Assembly: GCA_021816925.1 (NCBI GenBank)
Contig: JAKAWQ010000002.1
Location: 62,001 to 126,000, forward strand
Direction of reading: 5' to 3'
Length of the DNA stretch: 64,000 nt
Origin: Pseudomonadota bacterium
GTDB taxonomy: Bacteria > Pseudomonadota > Alphaproteobacteria > Acetobacterales > Acetobacteraceae
In this document: piece after piece, positions 31,964 through 40,162 of the stretch
Layout of the letters: every line of letters begins with the position of its first letter
How positions within the stretch are numbered: the first letter of the stretch is position 1
The notes under the pieces: model-generated
The model's database searches: none
Told to the model about the DNA's origin: nothing
The model's input: the letters and a program-made list of their open reading frames with translations, nothing else
Translations under genes and position numbers: made by a program

Positions 31964-32839
31964 ATGAGCGCTCGGGATGCGAAAGCTGATGAGCCGGCTT
32001 ACGCTTTTGCCGAACCTCGCGAACCTCCCTGCCCGCCCCTGCTGGCGGCCAAGGATTACGCAGCACCCTCCGTGTTCCAAGCGCGAAACCTCCTGCGCGA
32101 GGCGCGGCGGCAGAAGCATCTGGCCGAGGCCCCGGTTCCGGCGATCTGCCTGCTCGATCCGGACGGCGACGTGGTCCGTCTGCTCGGGGAAAGGGGCCGC
32201 GGCGAGCAGAGCGGAAACTGGGCCTGTTATCACACCGATCTTCTGGAATTCACGCATGCCGGCATGCGCATGGGCGCCGTGGCGCGTGCGGTCGGCGGGG
32301 CGTTCGCGGTGCTGGTGGCCGAGCAACTGTTCGCCTCGGGCTGCGAACTTCTGGTCAGCGTGACCTCCGCCGGCCGCCTTCAGCCTGGCGCGCCCGAGGC
32401 GGCGTTCGTGCTGATCGAGCGCGCGCTGCGCGATGAAGGCACGAGCTATCACTATCTGCCGCCGGCAGCGTTCGCCTGCGTCGATCCCGCGCTTGCCGAG
32501 GCGGTCGGCGAGGCGCTCGGACACGCCGGATTTCTGCTCCAACGCGCCGGCACCTGGACCACCGATGCGCCGTTTCGCGAGACCGAAAGCGCGATTGCGC
32601 GGGCACGCGCGCTCGGGCTTGTCGGGGTGGAGATGGAGGCCGCGGCGCTTTATGCCTTCGCCGCCGCGCGGCGCTGCCCGGTGGTCTGTTTCGCCCATCT
32701 CACCAACGAGCTTGCACAGGTGGCTGGTGATTTCGAGAAGGGAAAGGACGAAGGGTTGAACGAGGTGCTTTCGATTCTCGGCGCCTGCCGCGCGGCGTGG
32801 GCGAGGAACGGCCGGGGCCGGGCGGCGGAGGAGTTTTAA
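31964..32839 (+). CDS. nucleoside phosphorylase superfamily protein
   Basis: A 291-residue PNP_UDP_1-type protein, nearest in pattern to uridine phosphorylase-like enzymes, which split nucleosides with phosphate. Motifs are LLVSVTSAGRLQPG (phosphate/ribose loop) and the base/ribose motif GLVGVEMEAAALYAFAAARR. The N terminus (about 60 residues) is longer than in simple nucleosidases. The start at 31964 is 29 bases after metY; doxX starts 3 bases after the stop. HpnG (hopanoid-associated) was considered, but the segment order and length do not fit well. Substrate unknown. Confidence 0.72.
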   Translation: MSARDAKADEPAYAFAEPREPPCPPLLAAKDYAAPSVFQARNLLREARRQKHLAEAPVPAICLLDPDGDVVRLLGERGRGEQSGNWACYHTDLLEFTHAGMRMGAVARAVGGAFAVLVAEQLFASGCELLVSVTSAGRLQPGAPEAAFVLIERALRDEGTSYHYLPPAAFACVDPALAEAVGEALGHAGFLLQRAGTWTTDAPFRETESAIARARALGLVGVEMEAAALYAFAAARRCPVVCFAHLTNELAQVAGDFEKGKDEGLNEVLSILGACRAAWARNGRGRAAEEF

Positions 32840-32842
32840 GCC

Positions 32843-33454
32843 ATGCGACCCAATCCGCTTCTGGATGCGATCACGTTTCTGACCAAGGGCGACTATCTCG
32901 CCGCGCGCTACGGGATTTTCGTGAGCCTCTACTGGCTGCTGCTGGCGGGTGCGCTTCTCGGGGCATTGCTCGCCTGGCGGCAGGATGCCGGGCAACGCGG
33001 CACGCGGGCGGGGGGGATCCTGCTGCTCCGCGTGCTCACGGGGACGATGTGGTGGGAGCAGTCGCTCTGGAAGATACCGCCGCATTACGGCGGGCTCGTC
33101 TACTGGATGAAGCAGGAGGTCGCGCACGCGGCGGTGCCGCTGCAGAGCGTGCTGGTGCGCGATGTCGTGCTGCCGAACATTGGCGTTTTCGGTCCGCTCG
33201 TATATGCGATCGAGGCCGGGATCGGCGCCTCGCTCATTCTCGGGCTCTATACGCGGCTGGGTGCGCTCTTCGGGATCGCGATGGCGGTCAATCTCTGGCT
33301 CGGGCTTTATTCCGCACCCGGGGAGTGGCCATGGACCTATTTCTTCCTGATCACCATCATGGCCCTCTTCTGCGTCGATCCGCCGGGCCGAGTGCTCGGG
33401 TGGGATGCCGCGAGGCACCGAGCGGGCGCGAACCGTTTCAGCTACCTTGCCTGA
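32843..33454 (+). CDS. DoxX/TQO-subunit-like membrane protein
   Basis: A 203-residue membrane protein with four or five hydrophobic segments. It has the DoxX-family layout: an N-terminal helix (LYWLLLAGALLGALLAW), then LLRVLTGTMWWEQSLWKIPP, a long amphipathic loop, and helices ending GLYTRLGALFGIAMAVNLWLG and TYFFLITIMALFCV. DoxX proteins serve in redox or quinone-linked processes, but this subtype is uncharacterised. Its 3' end may overlap the next gene by up to 50 bases. Confidence 0.75.
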   Translation: MRPNPLLDAITFLTKGDYLAARYGIFVSLYWLLLAGALLGALLAWRQDAGQRGTRAGGILLLRVLTGTMWWEQSLWKIPPHYGGLVYWMKQEVAHAAVPLQSVLVRDVVLPNIGVFGPLVYAIEAGIGASLILGLYTRLGALFGIAMAVNLWLGLYSAPGEWPWTYFFLITIMALFCVDPPGRVLGWDAARHRAGANRFSYLA

Positions 33455-34205
33455 ACGGGCAACGGCCGGGGCGTCAACGCCGACCGCGACCGCGGTGATG
33501 GCCAAGGCGCCGCGCGAGGGAGCGGTCAAGACGCGGCTGGCGCCGCCGCTTTCGCAGGTGGCGGCCGTTCAGCTCAGCGAGAGCTTCCTCGCCGACGTTA
33601 CGGCGAGGGTTCACGAGGCGGCACAGGCAGCGCCAATAATCCCCTATCTCGCCTACGCGCCGGCGGGGTCGGAAGCACGGTTTCAGGGCGTCATTGCCGC
33701 GGGCACAGGGCTCGTTCTGGCGGACGGGGAGGCAGTTACCGAACGGGAACTCTCGGGAATCGGGCGCGCGCTCTGGCAGGCTGCGAGGAGCCTGCTCGGA
33801 TTGGGGTTCACCGCCGCCTGCCTCGTCAGCGCGGACGCACCTTCGCTGCCGGCGGCGGTGCTCATCGAGGCGGCGCGGGCGCTCACGCGGCCAGGCGACC
33901 GGATGGTGCTCGGACCGGCCGAGGACGGCGGCTATTATCTGATCGGGCTCAAGGCGCCGCACGTGCGATTGTTCGAGGAAATTGCGTGGAGCACGCCCGC
34001 GGTTGCCCGCGAGACGGGAGCGCGGGCAGCCGAACTCGGGCTCGATGTGGTGCTGCTGCGATGCTGGTACGATGTCGATGATCTGGCGACGCTTCGGCGG
34101 CTCGCCGGAGCGCTCGCGGCCGGAACGGAGTGGGCGCCGGCGACGAAGGCCTGCCTTACCCGGCTCGGCCTGCTGGTGCCCCCATTCCGAAGTTCGTCAG
34201 CATGA
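33405..34205 (+). CDS. DUF2064 / TIGR04282-type glycosyltransferase
   Basis: A 266-residue nucleotidyl/glycosyltransferase-fold protein. Motifs are VMAKAPREGAVKTRLAPPLS at the nucleotide site, LVSADAPSLPAAVL (metal-binding Asp), and LGPAEDGGYYLIGLKAP. The family is often beside GT2 and radical-SAM genes. The start is uncertain: ATG 33405 overlaps doxX by 50 bases; a TTG at 33447 would still keep the first strand, while ATG 33498 would cut it. Last normal gene before the low-GC island; its likely partners resume at 44040. Confidence 0.8.
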   Translation: MPRGTERARTVSATLPERATAGASTPTATAVMAKAPREGAVKTRLAPPLSQVAAVQLSESFLADVTARVHEAAQAAPIIPYLAYAPAGSEARFQGVIAAGTGLVLADGEAVTERELSGIGRALWQAARSLLGLGFTAACLVSADAPSLPAAVLIEAARALTRPGDRMVLGPAEDGGYYLIGLKAPHVRLFEEIAWSTPAVARETGARAAELGLDVVLLRCWYDVDDLATLRRLAGALAAGTEWAPATKACLTRLGLLVPPFRSSSA

Positions 34206-34454
34206 CGAATCGCCGGAAAAAGGGGCGCGGGCCTCCTTGTTTCCAGCGGCCTACGGATGCCTTTCTGGTCCACAGTCCGTGCCATAACTCGTGGAGCTCG
34301 CTTCGCCTCTTTGGCGTCAGTTTCTGCACGCCGGGGACGAGAACCTCTGGGTGATCGGACACAAAGCTTACCCGATGGCGCCGCGCCTGGCAGCGGAGCC
34401 GGATTTTCGCCAGCACGCCGTTCGTTCCGAAGCGCCGGGGAAGGTAGCCGACCA

Positions 34455-34684
34455 ATCGCTGAGACGCGGGAGACAATCGAGGTTGCGGCCGGCGAGGCTG
34501 CGGCGGAGCTGAAGCGGCGGGGCATCTGCTCCAACGAAAAGGTCACGCTCATCATTGAGCCGGAACGGGAGGTTATCCCCGGCCGCCGCGCATGGCGCGG
34601 GTGCTGGCGGCGGGTCTGACCGTTGACAATATCGACCGGCTCATCAGGCACGCGCAGAGAGACGTTGAACCGCTGCCTGGATGA
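34455..34684 (+). pseudogene. decayed antitoxin gene of a PIN-type toxin-antitoxin pair
   Basis: Two reading frames together give an antitoxin-like protein. Frame one from about 34455 reads AETRETIEVAAGEAAAELKR and on to EREVIPGRR. After a one-base frameshift near 34588, frame two reads MARVLAAGLTVDNIDRLIRH and on to EPLPG, ending with TGA at 34682-34684. The expected start codon reads ATC (34455). The stop overlaps the following PIN gene (ATGA), the normal arrangement of such operons. Start lost and frame broken, so it cannot make an intact product. Confidence 0.6.
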
Positions 34685-34944
34685 GGATCGTCGTCGGTAC
34701 CGGCGTCTTTCCCAGCGCCGCGCCCAAGGACAAATCTTTTCCAGACCTCGGGCTGCATGTGGCGGCGCAGGGCGGCGCGCTGGTGAAATCGACCGCGACC
34801 GAACAGCAGCTATTCGAGGGTCTTGCGCGGCCGCAAATCGCGGGACCGATCGAAGAGGCAGCGGCCGATTGGACGGGAAAGCTCTTGGCGACGGCGGAAG
34901 CAGTCGTGATCGCCGAGCGCATCGGCCCTGAACATGGTTCTTAA
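34681..34944 (+). pseudogene. truncated and mutated PIN-domain toxin (COG1569-like)
   Basis: The 87-residue frame starts MRIVVGTGVFPSAAPKDKSF, recognisably the start of a PIN toxin that normally reads VVDTNVFLSA. The first catalytic Asp and the Asn are replaced by Gly. The middle (ALVKSTATEQQLFEGLARP) matches the family, but the protein stops after AERIGPEHGS, before the last two acidic clusters of the active site. It ends exactly where the low-GC island begins: its stop overlaps the permease stop on the other strand by 4 bases. Inactive by inference. Confidence 0.6.
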
Positions 34945-35792
34945 CCCAAAAGCCCTCCGCTCAGGATGCCGCGAACGATGTACCGCTGCGCAACCAGCGC
35001 AAGCGCGAGGACCGGGATCGTTACGATGGAAGCCGCGGCACTGAGGGGGCCCCAGTTGATCGACTCGTAACCCAGGAAGTTGAAGATTCCCACGGGCAGC
35101 AGCTTCGTGTGATAGCCCGAGAGCACCACTGATACGAGGAAGTTGTTCCACGAAAAGATGAAGCTTAGGATTGATGCGGCCGCGATACCCGGTGCCGTGA
35201 GCGGAACCACAATCCGCCACAGGAGACCTACCGCTCCAGCGCCGTCGAGCCGGGCGGCTTCCTCGATCTCCCGCGGAAGCGCTTCGATGAATCCCACCAT
35301 CATCCACACAACGATGGGTAGCGTGATCAGCAAGTGCGCCGCTACGAGCCCGGTGTAGGTGTCCACGAGGTGCAGCTTGGCGTAGAGGACGAACAGCGGA
35401 ATCACGAACGCAATGAGCGGTGCCATCCTGGCCACTAGTAGCAGAAGTCCAACCCAGGTCAGGCGGTAACGGGCGACCGCGTAAGCCGCGGGTATGCCAA
35501 GGAGGAGCGCAATGATCGTGGCCGCCCCAGCAACAATCGTGCTGTTGAGCGCGTACAAGCCGAAGTGACCGGTGGTGAAAACCTTCTCGTAGTTATCCAG
35601 GGTCGGCCGGAACGTCCACACGGGAGGATAGGCCGTGTAAGCAACTTGGCTCTTCAACGAGCCCATCACCATCCAGGCGAATGGGAAAAGAAAGGGCAAG
35701 AGAACCAAAAAGCTCGCCAGCAGCAGACTGGCGCGCCGCAGTGTGCGCGCTCGAGTGCCCGAAAGCCGAATCACCGCACGCCTCCTTACCAT
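34941..35792 (-). CDS. carbohydrate ABC transporter permease, MalG type
   Basis: A 283-residue CUT1 permease with six membrane segments, starting LLLASFLVLLPFLFPFAWMV. The coupling motif for the ATPase is EIEEAARLDGAGAVGLLWRI (EAA loop, about residues 185-205), followed by PLTAPGIAAASILSFIFSWN. The start at 35792 overlaps the stop of the upstream permease by 7 bases. Base composition is lower in GC than outside the island (30 of 60 bases at 35101-35160 are G or C). No ATPase gene follows; the operon ends at the island border. Confidence 0.92.
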   Translation of the reverse strand: MVRRRAVIRLSGTRARTLRRASLLLASFLVLLPFLFPFAWMVMGSLKSQVAYTAYPPVWTFRPTLDNYEKVFTTGHFGLYALNSTIVAGAATIIALLLGIPAAYAVARYRLTWVGLLLLVARMAPLIAFVIPLFVLYAKLHLVDTYTGLVAAHLLITLPIVVWMMVGFIEALPREIEEAARLDGAGAVGLLWRIVVPLTAPGIAAASILSFIFSWNNFLVSVVLSGYHTKLLPVGIFNFLGYESINWGPLSAAASIVTIPVLALALVAQRYIVRGILSGGLLG

Positions 35793-36721
35793 GTCGCTCT
35801 CCGCACGCGCATTAGGAGGAGCGTCACCCCGAGCACCAGCGCGAACAGGACAACGGCGATGGCCGAGCCGTATCCTATCTGATAGTAGAAAAGGCCAACG
35901 AAGAAATCGTAGACATTGAGCGTTTCCGATGAGAACCCCGGCCCTCCGCGGGTCATCACATAGATGATGTCCACCACCTTCAACAGGTCGATGACCCGGA
36001 ACACGATCGCGATCACAAGCGTCGGGCGAAGCATCGGCAACGTGAGGTACCAGAACCGCGTCCATGGCGAGGCGCCATCGAGCAGGGCCGCCTCGAACGG
36101 CTCCGTGGGGAGGGCGGCCAGTCCGCTCAGACACATTAGCGCAACGAGCGGCGTCCACTCCCAGCTGTCAACCATCACGAGCGTGGGAATGACCGTGTTG
36201 GGATTAGACAGCCACGCAGGGCTCGCCACGCCGATCGTCCCGAGGAGATACCGAATCACACCCATGCCCGGATCCAGCATCATCACCCATACCAGCGCCA
36301 TCGCCACCGGCGTAGCGACCATGGGGAGCAGAAGGAGGGTCCGCATGAGACCCCGCCCGGGAAACTCCTGGTGAAAAAGAAGGGCGATTAAGATTCCAAG
36401 CGGGATCTGGATCACCAGGCCCAAGGCGGCGAAGTACAGAGTGTGCCAAAGCGCGCCGACGAATCGGGAGTCTGTGACGAGCGCAATGTAGTTTTCGAGG
36501 CCGACCCATCGCCACGTCGACGCGGATTCGAAGAACCACTGGCAAAATCCCATGTAGAGGAGAAAGGCGATGGGGAACACGATCAGCACGGCGGTCACGA
36601 GCGCCGCCGGCAGAGGCAGCAGCCAAGCCGCGTACCGGTCACCCGCGAAACGCCGTTTACCTTGCACGCCCCCTTGCGCCCGGCTCCTTGCGTAGCCGAG
36701 CCGGCTTGCCGGCGCGAGCAA
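35786..36721 (-). CDS. carbohydrate ABC transporter permease, MalF type
   Basis: A 311-residue CUT1 permease with six membrane segments (first at about 31-51, AAWLLPLPAALVTAVLIVFP). The EAA coupling loop is PFEAALLDGASPWTRFWYLT followed by LPMLRPTLVIAIVFR. The start is a TTG at 36721 with GGAGGGGG nine bases upstream; a GTG at 36667 is an alternative. Middle gene of binding protein - MalF - MalG. Confidence 0.92.
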   Translation of the reverse strand: MLAPASRLGYARSRAQGGVQGKRRFAGDRYAAWLLPLPAALVTAVLIVFPIAFLLYMGFCQWFFESASTWRWVGLENYIALVTDSRFVGALWHTLYFAALGLVIQIPLGILIALLFHQEFPGRGLMRTLLLLPMVATPVAMALVWVMMLDPGMGVIRYLLGTIGVASPAWLSNPNTVIPTLVMVDSWEWTPLVALMCLSGLAALPTEPFEAALLDGASPWTRFWYLTLPMLRPTLVIAIVFRVIDLLKVVDIIYVMTRGGPGFSSETLNVYDFFVGLFYYQIGYGSAIAVVLFALVLGVTLLLMRVRRATW

Positions 36722-36750
36722 AGAGACCCCCTCCGGGCGTTCCCTCCCCT

Positions 36751-38073
36751 TTACGTCATCTTAAGGATCTTCAGTACCTCTCGCTGGGCTCGTCGTGCCG
36801 CCGGAGCCGCATTACCGCCCTCGATTACGGAGACGATCGCCCTGCCGATCGCGTCGCGTACCTCGGGTACTGGCGCCACCAGGGGGTTTGCCTGGTTGAC
36901 GGCGGCACCCGGCAGCTCCTTCACGAAGCTGTCTAACCAGCCCTTGGGCATCAATTTTTGGAAGTCGGGACCGTTCCAGACGGACTGTCGTGCGACCGGG
37001 ATCTTCTGCTTGGCCATTTCCAGCTCCCTGTCCTTGCTGGTCAGCCATTGGATCAAGTACCAGGCCGCCTCCTTGTGGCGAGACTTGGCGTTTATGCTGA
37101 GCGCCCAAGAGATCAGCGTCGAGTGCCGACCCGCCGGTCCGCTTGGCAGCATTGCATAGCCCACCTTACCCGCGAGCTTCGACTTGCTAGGGTCCTCCAA
37201 GGTCGAGACGAAATTCGACGACTCCGTCATCATCGCGCTCTGGCCCTGAGCGAAAACGATCACGGCCTCGGACCACTGCATCCCTACGATCCCAGGAGGG
37301 CCGTATTTGTGCAACGTCCCCCCATATACCTCGAGGGCCTTCACGAAGGCCTCGCTGTCGAGCAGCGGCCGACCCTTGGCGTCGAGCCACCGCCCGCCCT
37401 CGGCGAACAGGAACGGCGCAATGGTGTAAACGGCCTGCAGGCCTTCCCCGCGGCTTACATAGCCGGCAAAGTCGGAGCGCTTGTCATAAAGCGTCCCGGC
37501 GGCTGCCATAAATTCCTTGATGGTGTTGGGAACCGCAACGCCGTGCTTAGCGAACTGTTCCTTGTCGTAGTACAGCAGCTGCACCTCGGGATACAACGGT
37601 ATTCCAATCAGGGTGCCGTGCAGGGTCGCGATCTTGAGAGCGTTCGGGAAGAAGTCCTGAACGTCAAACCCCGGATTGGTGAGATTCGTCGACCCGAGGT
37701 ACTTGGCGATTGGTTCGTACCATCCGGCCGCCCAGAACGCTTCGCCGTCCCATGAGGTAAGGCTCATGTACCCATCGACAGATTCAGGATCCGACCGCAG
37801 ATCAAGCGTCAGCTTCTGCCGGAACTGGTCCTCAGGGTACACCTCCCAGGCCACCTTGATGCCGGTCAGATCCTCGAATTTGGGTAGAACTTTCGGAACC
37901 AGGTCCGTGCTCCAGGGATGCGTGTCCAGCAGGAAGCGCACCCGCGTTCCCGCAAAGCGCTTCCAGTTAAACGACGTGGCGGCGGTGACAACACGAGGGA
38001 TTGAAATAATCGCGGTGCCGGCGGTGAGCGATCGAAGAACTTGACGACGCGTGGCTCGGGTCCGTTTCCTCAT
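36751..38073 (-). CDS. extracellular solute-binding protein, family 1
   Basis: A 440-residue CUT1-type periplasmic sugar-binding protein. The N terminus has a twin-arginine-like export signal (RATRRQVLRSLTAGTAIISI, then PRVVTAA). The mature part begins RVRFLLDTHPWSTDLVPKVL and contains LTGIKVAWEVYPEDQF and IGIPLYPEVQLLYYDKEQF, typical of the family. The start at 38073 follows AGAGGAGA. Divergent from the Crp-like regulator. Ligand unknown. Confidence 0.92.
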   Translation of the reverse strand: MRKRTRATRRQVLRSLTAGTAIISIPRVVTAATSFNWKRFAGTRVRFLLDTHPWSTDLVPKVLPKFEDLTGIKVAWEVYPEDQFRQKLTLDLRSDPESVDGYMSLTSWDGEAFWAAGWYEPIAKYLGSTNLTNPGFDVQDFFPNALKIATLHGTLIGIPLYPEVQLLYYDKEQFAKHGVAVPNTIKEFMAAAGTLYDKRSDFAGYVSRGEGLQAVYTIAPFLFAEGGRWLDAKGRPLLDSEAFVKALEVYGGTLHKYGPPGIVGMQWSEAVIVFAQGQSAMMTESSNFVSTLEDPSKSKLAGKVGYAMLPSGPAGRHSTLISWALSINAKSRHKEAAWYLIQWLTSKDRELEMAKQKIPVARQSVWNGPDFQKLMPKGWLDSFVKELPGAAVNQANPLVAPVPEVRDAIGRAIVSVIEGGNAAPAARRAQREVLKILKMT

Positions 38074-38288
38074 TAGCCGTCTCCTCTGTTCCAAAACATC
38101 ACGACAATGGCATCGAGGCGGAGCCGGTTCCGGAGGCAGGGGCAAAGGTCCGAGGCAAGTTCTTCGTCACTGGAGATGCGGCTAAGCGCCCATCCTTGCT
38201 CCTAAGAACGGCAGCCGCACCCGTGGTACTTGCAACCTCCCTAGCCGCCGCATGCCTCCTCCCGTTGCCCAGCGTTCTGCGCATGACT

Positions 38289-38317
38289 TTGGCGACCGCC
38301 CGACCCCTTCTTATACT
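38289..38317 (+). promoter_or_regulatory. sigma70-type promoter candidate for the Crp-like gene
   Basis: TTGGCG (38289-38294), 17-base spacer, TATACT (38312-38317). The -10 is one base from consensus. The operator at 38347-38360 would lie just downstream of the start point, a position that fits autorepression. Confidence 0.5.
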
Positions 38318-38346
38318 AAAGTATGGGGCATAATCGCCAGGGTGCA

Positions 38347-38360
38347 TTGACAGGTGTCAA
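38347..38360. promoter_or_regulatory. Crp/Fnr-type operator 1
   Basis: TTGACAGGTGTCAA is a perfect inverted repeat (TTGACA-GG-TGTCAA) matching the TTGA-N6-TCAA layout of Fnr/FixK-group sites. It is 25 bases before the start codon of the Crp-like regulator, so autoregulation is the simplest reading. Confidence 0.55.
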
Positions 38361-38385
38361 TGAGCAAGAGGCTATCTAGACATTC

Positions 38386-39102
38386 ATGTCTGTTGATGTA
38401 ATTGCTGCGCTCCGCCGGGTTCCGCTGTTGAACGGGCTCGATGGCGCCCAACTCGCGTTGCTTGGTCGCGCGTCCCGGATGCGCGCCTTTCCTCGTGGTG
38501 CAGTCCTTTATCGTCAGAGGGACCCGCCCCGGGACCTTCTCGTGCTCTTGCGGGGTCGAGTGAAAATCACGCGGCAGATCCGCCCAGGACGTGAGCTTAT
38601 CCTGCGCGTCTCGACGGCACCCGCGGTGCTTGGTGAGTTCGCTGCGTTTACGGCCCGGCCGCACGTGCTGGGCGCAACTGCGCTGGAGCCGTGCTCCGTC
38701 TCGCTCGTTCCCTGCTCAACGCTGCACCGCACGATTGATGCCGCCCCGCTTATGCCTGATTTGCTCGACCTCCTCCAGGAGTGTTTCGAGCGCGTCTCCG
38801 CGCACATCGATGTCCTTGGCGGGGCGCGCGTTGAGCAGCGACTCGCTCGTCTCCTGGTTGATCTCCGGGAAACCGAACCTCGCAGGAACGACCCCGAGCT
38901 GCTCATCCCCTTGGGACTGACCCGCGAGGATCTCGGGAGCTTCATCGGGACAACGACTGAGACGGTGGTGCGCGTCCTCACGCGCTGGAGAAGGATAGGG
39001 GTCGTTACGACCCGCGCGGGCGGTATCGTCGTTCGAAGTTGGGATGTGATGGAGCGGCTCGCATTCGGTGCGGGCGAAGCGCTGGAACATCAGCGCGGTT
39101 GA
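38386..39102 (+). CDS. Crp/Fnr family transcriptional regulator
   Basis: A 238-residue regulator. Residues about 8-125 are a cyclic-nucleotide-binding-like domain (FPRGAVLYRQRDPPRDLLVL, LLRGRVKITRQIRPGRELIL, VLGEFAAF). A dimer helix follows, and residues about 155-225 are the winged helix (LTREDLGSFIGTTTETVVRV with recognition helix, then LTRWRRIGVVTTRAGGIVV). It has only two cysteines (EPCSVSLVPC; ECFERV adds one more after the domain) and no Fnr-like N-terminal cluster, so an iron-sulfur sensor is unlikely. Flanked by two TTGA-N6-TCAA sites. Confidence 0.9.
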   Translation: MSVDVIAALRRVPLLNGLDGAQLALLGRASRMRAFPRGAVLYRQRDPPRDLLVLLRGRVKITRQIRPGRELILRVSTAPAVLGEFAAFTARPHVLGATALEPCSVSLVPCSTLHRTIDAAPLMPDLLDLLQECFERVSAHIDVLGGARVEQRLARLLVDLRETEPRRNDPELLIPLGLTREDLGSFIGTTTETVVRVLTRWRRIGVVTTRAGGIVVRSWDVMERLAFGAGEALEHQRG

Positions 39103-39155
39103 CAGTCGGGTTGACCACCCCGTAGGGCGCGGCGCCCTGCAATAACCGACGCACT

Positions 39156-39174
39156 CCTGCTGCAACGCAGCAGG
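39156..39174. terminator. hairpin downstream of the Crp-like gene
   Basis: CCTGCTG-CAACG-CAGCAGG, a 7-base perfect stem, preceded at 39124-39138 by a second short stem AGGGC/GCCCT. No T-run follows, so an intrinsic terminator is doubtful; it could be a pause or a transcript-end structure. Confidence 0.25.
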
Positions 39175-39199
39175 TCGCACGGATTCAAATGGCCGTTCG

Positions 39200-39213
39200 T
39201 TGATGGCTGTCAA
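39200..39213. promoter_or_regulatory. Crp/Fnr-type operator 2
   Basis: TTGATGGCTGTCAA has the same TTGA-N6-TCAA ends as the site upstream of the regulator, 173 bases before the SDR-epimerase-ThDP operon. A perfect 12-base palindrome GCAATATATTGC follows at 39232-39243. These are candidate control sites for that operon. Confidence 0.5.
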
Positions 39214-39385
39214 TGCCCGCTCCGCACCGGGGCAATATATTGCTTTTGACGAGACCTATCGGACCGCGCGATGGATCGCGTGAATACGCATGCTGCACCT
39301 TGTTTTGACGACTGCATCGCACAGGCACGAGTGGGCGGCGGGCAACGCGCTAATGTGATCCGCCGGAAGCAGAGGGGAAAAACGC

Positions 39386-40162
39386 ATGCGGCTGAATGGC
39401 AAGGTTGCCATCGTGACGGGCTCGGCCGGCGGTCTTGGCGCGGCTTACGCGATGGCGATCGCGCGCGAGGGGGCGCGCGTAGCTGTAGCGGACGTGAATG
39501 CCGAGGGACTCCACGGCACGGCAGAGGCTGTCCGGGCGACCGGCGCGCAATGCCTGGCGATCGAGGCTGAACTTGGAAACGAGGCGCAGGTCGTGGCCAT
39601 GGTGGACCAAGTTCTCGGCGAATTCACACGTATCGATATCGTAGTGAACAACGCAGGCGGGGCACTGCTGGGGTCAACGGCCGAAATTGAGAAGGTTGAC
39701 CGGTACAAGTGGGATCGCGTACTCGAAATGAATCTGACCTCCGCAATGCTGATGAGCCGTGCCGTCGTCCCCGAGCTGAAGCGCCAGCGTAGCGGCAAGA
39801 TCCTGAACGTGTCGTCGCGCTCGGCGCGCAGCACCGGCTGGTTCAGCTCGGTATCCACTGACTACGTCGCGGCCAAGGCCGGCGTGATCGCTCTTACCCG
39901 GCAGCTAGCTAAGGAACTCGGGCCGTATGGGATCAACGTCAATTGTCTCGTGCCAGGATTCACCATCAGTGGGCCGCGATTGCAGGCGGCGTGGGACAGC
40001 ATGACCGACGAAGAGCGCAATCGTATGCTGGAGGCGACACCGCTGCGACGGCTCCCGCGCCTAGATGAGCTGGCCAGCGTGGTCGTATTCCTTGTGAGCG
40101 AGGAATCGAGCTACATCACAGGGGCCGCCATCGACGTCAACGGTGGGTCGTTCATGTCATGA
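39386..40162 (+). CDS. SDR family oxidoreductase
   Basis: A 258-residue classical short-chain dehydrogenase: VAIVTGSAGGLGAAYA, VADVN (Asp after strand 2, NAD-type), IVVNNAGGALLG, LNVSSRSARSTG (catalytic Ser), DYVAAKAGVIALTRQLAKEL (Tyr/Lys) and the C-terminal YITGAAIDVNGGSFMS. The substrate is unknown. Stop and next start overlap as ATGA, so it is coupled to the epimerase gene. First gene of a three-gene operon downstream of operator 2. Confidence 0.92.
   Translation: MRLNGKVAIVTGSAGGLGAAYAMAIAREGARVAVADVNAEGLHGTAEAVRATGAQCLAIEAELGNEAQVVAMVDQVLGEFTRIDIVVNNAGGALLGSTAEIEKVDRYKWDRVLEMNLTSAMLMSRAVVPELKRQRSGKILNVSSRSARSTGWFSSVSTDYVAAKAGVIALTRQLAKELGPYGINVNCLVPGFTISGPRLQAAWDSMTDEERNRMLEATPLRRLPRLDELASVVVFLVSEESSYITGAAIDVNGGSFMS

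Larger units (their letters stand above)
38074..38385. other. divergent regulatory region between the CUT1 operon and the Crp-like gene
   Basis: A 312-base region with no gene. It contains a promoter candidate for the regulator (38289-38317), a perfect 12-base palindrome ATACTAAAGTAT at 38313-38324 overlapping the -10, and a Crp/Fnr-type operator at 38347-38360. The leftward promoter of the transporter operon was not identified. Confidence 0.5.

Noticed and set aside
31964-32839. HpnG (hopanoid-associated phosphorylase)
   Set aside because: Same broad superfamily, but longer N terminus, VEMEAAALYAF motif of the nucleoside phosphorylase group, and far from the hopanoid genes at 58.8-64 kb.
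34206-34454. Genes in the 249 bases after the DUF2064 gene
   Set aside because: Overlapping short frames on both strands have no convincing start and no recognisable protein; probably degraded flank of the toxin-antitoxin remnant.
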